Below, piece by piece: positions 61,642 through 64,000 of a stretch of DNA of 64,000 bases (its first letter is position 1; every line of letters begins with the position of its first letter). This DNA is from Streptomyces sp. SAI-127 (GTDB lineage: Bacteria > Actinomycetota > Actinomycetes > Streptomycetales > Streptomycetaceae). Below the pieces are notes generated by a model. It did no database searches. It had not been told where the DNA came from and worked only from the letters and a program-made list of their open reading frames with translations. The stretch covers positions 3,782,001-3,846,000 of the forward strand of contig NZ_JARXYJ010000001.1 of assembly GCF_029894425.1 (NCBI RefSeq), read 5' to 3'. Position numbers and translations under genes: made by a program.

Positions 61642-62636
61642 ACGAGCACCACCCGTCGGTCGGCCACCGCGTACAGGACATCCGCGACGGCATTGGCGAG
61701 CACCACGAAGAAGCCGATGACCAGGACCATGCCGACGACGACCGGGAGGTCGACGACGGTGACGGCGTGGACCAGTTCCTGGCCGATGCCGGGCAGGCCG
61801 AACAGTGACTCGACGAGGACGGCCCCGCCCATCGCGCTGCCGAAGTCGTTGGCGTTCAGGGCGATGATCGGTGCCAGGGCCCCGCGCAGGGCGTGCCGGC
61901 CGACGATCGACCGCTCGCCGACGCCGTAGGCCCGGAAGGTGCGGATGTGGTCCTCGGCGAGCGTCTCGAGCATCGACGCACGGGTCAGCCGCGCGAAGTA
62001 GGCCGCCTCGGCGAGGGCGAGCGTGACCCAGGGCAGCAGCAGGCCCCACATCCACTGCTCGGGGTCGTCGGAGAAGGAGACGTACTCCGGGAAGGGCAGT
62101 ATCTCCAGCTGCCCGCAGACCACGATCATCAGGACGAGGCCGATGACGAAGACGGGTGTGGCGACTCCCGCGAGGGTGAGGCCGGTCAGCGCGCGCTCGG
62201 TGAAGCGGCCGCGCCGCCAGGCGGACAGCACACCGGTGCCGACGCCCAGCAGCAGCCAGAGCACCATCGCGCCGACCACCAGCGACAGGCTGACGGGCAG
62301 CTTGTCCAGGATGATCTGCGTGACCTGCTGGTCGCTCTGGTACGACAGCCCGAGGCAGGGCGCCGGGCAGTGCTCGACCGAGGTGCCGGTGGAGTAGTCG
62401 TGGCCTGCGACGATGCCCTGGAGGAAGTGCCAGTAGCGCAGGTACAGCGGGTCGTCGAGCCGGAGTTGCTGGGCGACCTGGTGCACCTGTTCCGGCGAGC
62501 AGCGCGGACCGCAGGAGATCTGGGCGACGTTGCCGGGAGTGGCGTAGAAGACCACGTAGATGATGACCGAGAGGGCGAGCAGGGTGAGTACGGCGCTCAC
62601 GGTCCGGCGCAGGGCGAATCCGGTGAAGCCGCTCAT
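61638..62636 (-). CDS. Oligopeptide ABC transporter permease, DppB/OppB-like
   Basis: A 332-residue permease with about six membrane helices. The DppB-type start (FALRRTVSAVLTLLALSVIIYVVFYATPG) is followed by a periplasmic loop with four cysteines (ISCGPRCSPE, EHCPAPCLG) that could form disulfides. The conserved binding-protein-dependent transport block lies near residues 225-300 (AEDHIRTFRAYGVGERSIVGRHALRGALAPII) and ends with NDFGSAMGGAVLVESLFGLPGIGQ. It overlaps neighbours by 4 nt at both ends. Confidence 0.93.
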
Positions 62637-63637
62637 GCGGTGCCCTCCTTTCCGGCCTTGGACTCCTGCTTGCGGCCCGTGCCGATGCGCAGGCGGGAGG
62701 CCGCGCGCGGGTCGAGGGCGGTGCGGACGCCGTCGCCGAGGACGGTGAGCGCGAGGACGGTGAGGAACAGCGCGGCCGCGGGCAGCAGCAGGTACTGCGG
62801 GGCCGCCTGGTACCAGACGTCGGCCGAGGAGAGCATCTGTCCCCAGGACGGGGTGGGCGGCTTCACGCCGACGCCGAGGAAGGACAAGGAGGCCTCGATG
62901 GTGATGTTCGCCGGCACCATCAGTGCCGCGTAGGTGATGACGGGCGCGCCGAGGCCGGGCAGCAGTTCCCGGCGGGCGATCCGCAAGGTGCCCCAACCGC
63001 TCAGCCGGGCGGCGGCCACGTAGTCGAGTTCCTTGAGGGTGAGTGTCTGGGCGCGCGCGATCTTGCCGATCGTTCCCCAGGCGACGAAGCCGATGATGAG
63101 CGCGACCAGGACCGGCCTCGGGAAGCTGCTCGGCACGATGGCCAGCAGCGCCAAAGCCATGATCATCAACGGCATGGCCACGATGATGTCGGTGATCCGG
63201 CTCAACAGTTGATCAACCCATCGGTTGCCGAGCGCGGCCGCGACGCCCACGACGACGCCGAGGAAGACCTGTACGGCGGTCGCGGTCAGCGCGACGCCCA
63301 GGGAGACCCGGGCGCCGTACAGCAGACGCGCGAACAGGTCGCGTCCGGTCTGCGGTTCGACGCCGAGCCAGTGGTCCGCACTGATGCCTCCGAAGGACCC
63401 GATGGGCACGCCACCGCGCGCGGAGTCCACCAGGGAGGGGTGGTAGGTGGTCGGGTCCTGGCCCTCCAGCGCGGTGAGCAGGGGCGCCGCGAGCGCCACC
63501 AGGACGAGCAGGGCGACGACGAGCGCCGCGACCATGGCGGCGCGCTGCGCCCGCAGCCGCCGCCAGAACTGACGGGCCCCCGAGGCCCCCGGGACGGAAG
63601 CCTCGGGAACCTCGGTGGCGACAAGTGCCTCGCTCAT
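62633..63637 (-). CDS. Oligopeptide ABC transporter permease, DppC/OppC-like
   Basis: A 334-residue permease from ATG 63637. A short cytoplasmic N-terminus and one helix precede a periplasmic segment with the OppC-type GVEPQTGRDLFARLLYGARVSL motif near residue 105, then about five helices. The transport block is KELDYVAAARLSGWGTLRIARRELLPGLGAPVI near residue 220, followed by IEASLSFLGVGVKPPTPSWGQML. The stop overlaps the DppB-like ATG (62633-62636). It follows the binding protein by 4 nt. Confidence 0.93.
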   Translation of the reverse strand: MSEALVATEVPEASVPGASGARQFWRRLRAQRAAMVAALVVALLVLVALAAPLLTALEGQDPTTYHPSLVDSARGGVPIGSFGGISADHWLGVEPQTGRDLFARLLYGARVSLGVALTATAVQVFLGVVVGVAAALGNRWVDQLLSRITDIIVAMPLMIMALALLAIVPSSFPRPVLVALIIGFVAWGTIGKIARAQTLTLKELDYVAAARLSGWGTLRIARRELLPGLGAPVITYAALMVPANITIEASLSFLGVGVKPPTPSWGQMLSSADVWYQAAPQYLLLPAAALFLTVLALTVLGDGVRTALDPRAASRLRIGTGRKQESKAGKEGTA

Positions 63638-63641
63638 CGGG

Positions 63642-64000
63642 TTACTTGACCGCGACCTGCGAGATGTCCAGCACACCGGTCCAGTCGCTGATCACGACGT
63701 TCTTGATGTCCTTGCCGTACAGACGCTTGTAGACCGGGTGGAACAGCGGCACGGTCAGTGCCTGCTCGCCGATCTTCTTGTCCAGTGCACCCCACCGCTT
63801 GGCGGCAGCGTCAAGATCGGTCAACTTGTTGATCGCGTCAATCTCGTCATTGACCGACTTGTCATTGAGCAGGCCCGTGTTGAAGTTCGCGCCGTCCTTG
63901 ACGATCTGACGGCCGTCGAAGATCGGGGCGAGGAAGGGTCCGCCGGAGGGCCAGTCGGCACCCCAGTGGGCGAGGAAGAAGCCGGGCTCGGTCTTCACAC
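63642..64000 (-). CDS. Oligopeptide-binding protein (SBP_bac_5), C-terminal part only
   Basis: Only the last 118 or so residues fall in the window; the gene continues beyond the right edge. The visible end (HWGADWPSGGPFLAPIFDGRQI, then NDEIDAINKLTDLDAAAKRWGALDKKIGEQALTVPLFHP and VVISDWTGVLDISQVAVK) is typical of family 5 extracellular solute-binding proteins. It is first in the operon of the two permeases and the fused ATPase, 4 nt upstream of the DppC-like gene. Substrate cannot be judged from this fragment. Confidence 0.9.
   Translation of the reverse strand, partial: VKTEPGFFLAHWGADWPSGGPFLAPIFDGRQIVKDGANFNTGLLNDKSVNDEIDAINKLTDLDAAAKRWGALDKKIGEQALTVPLFHPVYKRLYGKDIKNVVISDWTGVLDISQVAVK

Overview
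The window is a stretch of chromosome from a Streptomyces or very close relative. Base composition is extremely GC-rich with third-position bias, GTG starts are frequent, many genes are chained by 4-nt ATGA/GTGA overlaps, and several proteins are diagnostic: a SigR/RsrA pair, WblC, mycoredoxin, AdnAB-type helicase-nucleases, PPA1309- and UPF0182-family proteins. I see no insertion sequence, prophage or CRISPR array. Gene order is broadly that of the conserved actinobacterial core. From memory it is recognisably collinear with the sigH-aroA-rsgA and Rv3193c-Rv3206c segments of Mycobacterium tuberculosis.

Layout. 1-13.5 kb: an HD-GYP membrane protein (cut by the left edge), the thiol-oxidative stress pair sigR-rsrA, an alpha/beta hydrolase, a SRAP protein, an M50-like protease, aroA-rsgA, an SMR exporter, a TetR regulator, hisN, a CBS-pair protein, a Fur-family regulator and an SsuABC-like ABC operon. 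13.5-19.5 kb: two identical initiator tRNA genes flanking a Sel1/TPR protein, then a large UPF0182 membrane protein and a PPA1309-family protein. 19.6-31.6 kb: a PDZ-Lon-like protease, moaE, an SDR protein, a Zincin_2-like protein with a Nudix hydrolase, a three-gene TerD/AIM24 operon, a YgjP-type metallopeptidase, and a ThiF-like/ABC1-kinase pair. 31.7-46.3 kb: wblC with a ~600-nt attenuator-type leader and a translationally coupled small gene, uvrD2, mycoredoxin, a methyltransferase, nudC, an M20 dipeptidase and the adnB/adnA-like pair. 46.5-64 kb: an alkyltransferase-like protein, a composite flippase/pseudokinase membrane protein, two tandem secreted proteinase-like lipoproteins, moeZ, a putative exopolysaccharide cluster (DUF3492-type glycosyltransferase, repeat-rich membrane protein, frameshifted epimerase, spherulin-4 protein), and an oligopeptide ABC transporter cut by the right edge.

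How the genes connect. Three exact GGAAT-N18-GTT matches to the SigR promoter consensus lie in front of sigR itself, the mycoredoxin gene and moeZ. This makes the region a small thiol-stress regulon: the regulator, a redox repair protein and a sulfur-transfer enzyme. The wblC leader has an AT-rich box next to the -35 element, a long leader ORF ending inside a hairpin, and an intrinsic terminator before the gene. This is what is expected for antibiotic-sensing attenuation. DNA repair is represented by UvrD2, AdnA/AdnB-like proteins, SRAP and ATL. The least described parts are the spherulin-4/DUF3492 polysaccharide cluster, the TerD-AIM24 operon, and the ThiF-like/ABC1-kinase pair next to wblC.
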